Origin: Pseudomonadota bacterium
GTDB taxonomy: Bacteria > Pseudomonadota > Alphaproteobacteria > Rhizobiales > Rhizobiaceae
DNA length: 6,840 bases
Assembly (NCBI GenBank): GCA_023428515.1
Contig: JAEYXI010000380.1
Coordinates: 1 to 6,840, forward strand
Direction: 5' to 3'
Every line of letters starts with the position of its first letter. Position 1 is the first letter of the stretch. The position numbers were made by a program, and so were the translations under genes. This document shows, one piece after another, positions 5,533-6,840 of the stretch. The notes below the pieces were generated by a model. It did no database searches and was not told the DNA's origin. It saw only the letters and a program-made list of their open reading frames with translations.

Positions 5533-6492
5533 CTAGCTGCCCAGGATCGCGCCTTTGATCGTGTCGACGTTGTTCTTCATCATGTCGACATAGGTGGCCG
5601 CCGGCCCGTCTTCAGCAGACAGCGCATCCGAATAGAGCGTGCCGCCGATCTTCAGGCCCGTCTCGTTCGAGATCTGCTCGATCAGGCGCTGGTTGGTGAT
5701 GTTCTCGACGAAGATGGCGGACGCCTTGTCGTGCCGGATCTGCTCGATCAGCTTCGCGACGTCGGCGGCGGATGCCTCGGCCTCGGTGGAGATGCCTTCA
5801 GGCGCGAGGAAGGTGATGCCGTATTCGTGCTGGAAATAGCCGAAGGCGTCGTGCGAGGTGATGACGGTGCGCTTGTCGGCTGGAATGGAGGCCACGGCCG
5901 CCTTCACCTCGTTCTCCAGCGCGTCGAGCTGGCCGCTATAGGTGGCGGCGTTCGCCTTGTAGGCGTCGCAGCCGGCGGCATCCGCCGCACAGAAGGCGTC
6001 GGCGATGTTCTTCACATAGACTTTCGCATTGGCGATCGACTGGAAGGCGTGCGGGTCGGTGTCGCCGTGGTGGTGATGCCCGTGCGCTTCTTCGGCCGCA
6101 TGGGCTTCGTCCTCATGCTCGCCTTCATGGGGGTGCTCGTCATCTGTCACCGCCAGGGTTTCGACGCCCTTGGCCAGTTCGACGACGGCGGCCTTGGTCG
6201 CGCTCGCCTCGACAAGGCGCTGCAGGAAGCCCTCGAAATGCAGGCCATTCACCAGCACGACATCAGCGCCGCTCATGGCCGCCGCGTCGGCAGGTCTTGG
6301 CTCATAGACATGGGCGTCGCCATCAGGGCCGACCAGCGTCGTGAGCGCGATGCGGTCGCCGCCGACATTTTTTGCGAAATCGCCGATGATCGAAAAGCTT
6401 GCAACCACCTTGATCGGCTCGGCGGCCGCGGGCAGGGCGGCGGTTAATGTTATAACGCTCATCGCGACGGCGAGGCGGGACAGCAGATGCAT
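5533..6492 (-). CDS. aztC: Zinc ABC transporter periplasmic binding protein AztC
   Basis: Encodes 319 residues of a cluster A-I (ZnuA/TroA-like) substrate-binding protein. The signal peptide spans residues 1-24, with cleavage before Glu25 (LPAAA|EP). The zinc ligands are visible in order: His61 (DGDAHVYEP), His148 (TDPHAF), His214 (TSHDAFGYF) and Asp289 (LYSDALS), the three-His one-Asp set of the AztC group. Between the first two, residues 119-142 form a His/Glu-rich loop including EHEDEAH and GHHHHGD, typical of zinc receptors and thought to collect or sense zinc. Cys168 and Cys175 may form a disulfide. It receives zinc from AztD and docks on AztB. I start at the ATG at 6492 because GGAGAAG (6502-6496) lies just before it; an ATG four codons upstream has no ribosome site. 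The gene begins 21 nt after the aztB stop, so the two are one operon. A second Zur-like core lies in its signal-peptide codons. Confidence 0.93.
   Translation of the reverse strand: MHLLSRLAVAMSVITLTAALPAAAEPIKVVASFSIIGDFAKNVGGDRIALTTLVGPDGDAHVYEPRPADAAAMSGADVVLVNGLHFEGFLQRLVEASATKAAVVELAKGVETLAVTDDEHPHEGEHEDEAHAAEEAHGHHHHGDTDPHAFQSIANAKVYVKNIADAFCAADAAGCDAYKANAATYSGQLDALENEVKAAVASIPADKRTVITSHDAFGYFQHEYGITFLAPEGISTEAEASAADVAKLIEQIRHDKASAIFVENITNQRLIEQISNETGLKIGGTLYSDALSAEDGPAATYVDMMKNNVDTIKGAILGS
6444..6460 (-). promoter_or_regulatory. Zur-like core inside the aztC signal-peptide codons
   Basis: The + strand reads TTAATGTTATAACGCTC, containing the perfect 8-bp palindrome GTTATAAC (6449-6456) and one full half-site TAATGTTA. 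The other half-site is degraded. It encodes the residues around M11-S-V-I-T-L of the AztC signal peptide, so coding constraint may explain part of it. Zur binding here is speculative. Confidence 0.3.
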
Positions 6493-6513
6493 GGTCTTCT
6501 CCATTCTTGGTGG

Positions 6514-6840
6514 TCAGGCGGTCCGGTGACGGTGGTGGCGCACGCGCGAACGCAGCACGCCACGGGGGCCGGACAGGATCGAAAACAGGTAGACGGCGCC
6601 GGCCGACAGGATGATGGCCGGGCCTGATGGCAGCGAGGCGTGATAGGAGATCAGCAGGCCCGAGATGCAGGAGACGAAGCCGATCGCCAGCGCAAGCACG
6701 CACATCGGCTCAACGCGGCTCGCCCAGAAGCGCGCGGCCGCCGCAGGCAGCTTCTTCAAGCCGACCGAAAGCATTGTGCCCAGCGCCTGGAAACCGCCGA
6801 CGTGGTTGAGCACGACCAACCCCAGGAAGATGAAATGCAC
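6514..6840 (-). CDS. aztB: Zinc ABC transporter permease AztB, C-terminal part (cut by window edge)
   Basis: The reading frame enters from the right edge and codes for the last 108 residues, about a third of an ABC-3 family permease (usually near 280-300 residues). It has family-typical stretches: NHVGGFQALGTMLSVGLK, AARFWASRVEPM, and SGLLISYHASLPSGPAIIL. Two clear membrane segments occur, at about residues 45-67 and 71-90 of the visible part. A short Arg/His-rich cytoplasmic tail ends the protein. The permease forms the inner-membrane channel for zinc delivered by AztC, powered by the ATPase AztA, whose gene should lie further right. The first visible codon is GTG, but this is internal, not a start. 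The stop is 21 nt before aztC, indicating cotranscription. Confidence 0.88.
   Translation of the reverse strand: MHFIFLGLVVLNHVGGFQALGTMLSVGLKKLPAAAARFWASRVEPMCVLALAIGFVSCISGLLISYHASLPSGPAIILSAGAVYLFSILSGPRGVLRSRVRHHRHRTA

Noticed and set aside
5482..6447. 321-codon open frame on the + strand opposite aztC
   Set aside because: It mirrors aztC on the other strand, has Arg/Gly/Asp/Val-rich composition without domains, and aztC has complete functional motifs. It is a GC-bias shadow.

Overview
The window is about 6.8 kb of GC-rich, densely packed bacterial chromosome. Codon bias, short intergenic gaps and gene families point to an alphaproteobacterium, most likely of the order Rhizobiales (Phyllobacteriaceae/Rhizobiaceae type). 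This is inferred from protein style and gene content; there is no rRNA to confirm it. I see no insertion sequence, phage gene, CRISPR array or tRNA.

Left part, 1-2297. A complete trimethylamine methyltransferase (MttB) family gene lies on the + strand, of the type without pyrrolysine, with no corrinoid-protein partner in view. It converges on a small Pro/Ala-rich lipoprotein gene on the - strand. The 174-bp divergent gap after the lipoprotein holds two palindromes and a plausible promoter for the next gene.

Middle, 2298-4074. A dienelactone-hydrolase-family alpha/beta hydrolase is followed, 7 nt after its stop, by a cysteine-rich ferredoxin-like protein resembling the Fe-S part of epoxyqueuosine reductases. 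These two look translationally coupled. They converge, with a 9-nt gap, on a small DUF442 / beta-lactamase-hydrolase-like phosphatase-sulfurtransferase gene on the - strand.

Right part, 4207-6840, all on the - strand. This is a periplasmic zinc-uptake cluster of the AztABCD type: the C-terminal end of the permease AztB (cut by the window edge), the zinc-binding protein AztC with a His-rich loop, and the beta-propeller zinc metallochaperone AztD. The ATPase gene aztA would be expected beyond the right edge. In the known system AztD holds zinc in the periplasm and passes it to AztC, which delivers it to the AztB/AztA importer.

The most informative regulatory signal is a Zur-box-like sequence directly before aztD, preceded by a terminator-like hairpin after aztC. 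Together they suggest that the chaperone gene has its own zinc-controlled promoter. A second Zur-like core lies inside the signal-peptide codons of aztC. A perfect 14-bp inverted repeat separates aztD from the downstream DUF442 gene. No wholly unknown multi-gene system is evident; the best leads are regulatory ones in the azt cluster and the uncharacterised hydrolase/ferredoxin pair.
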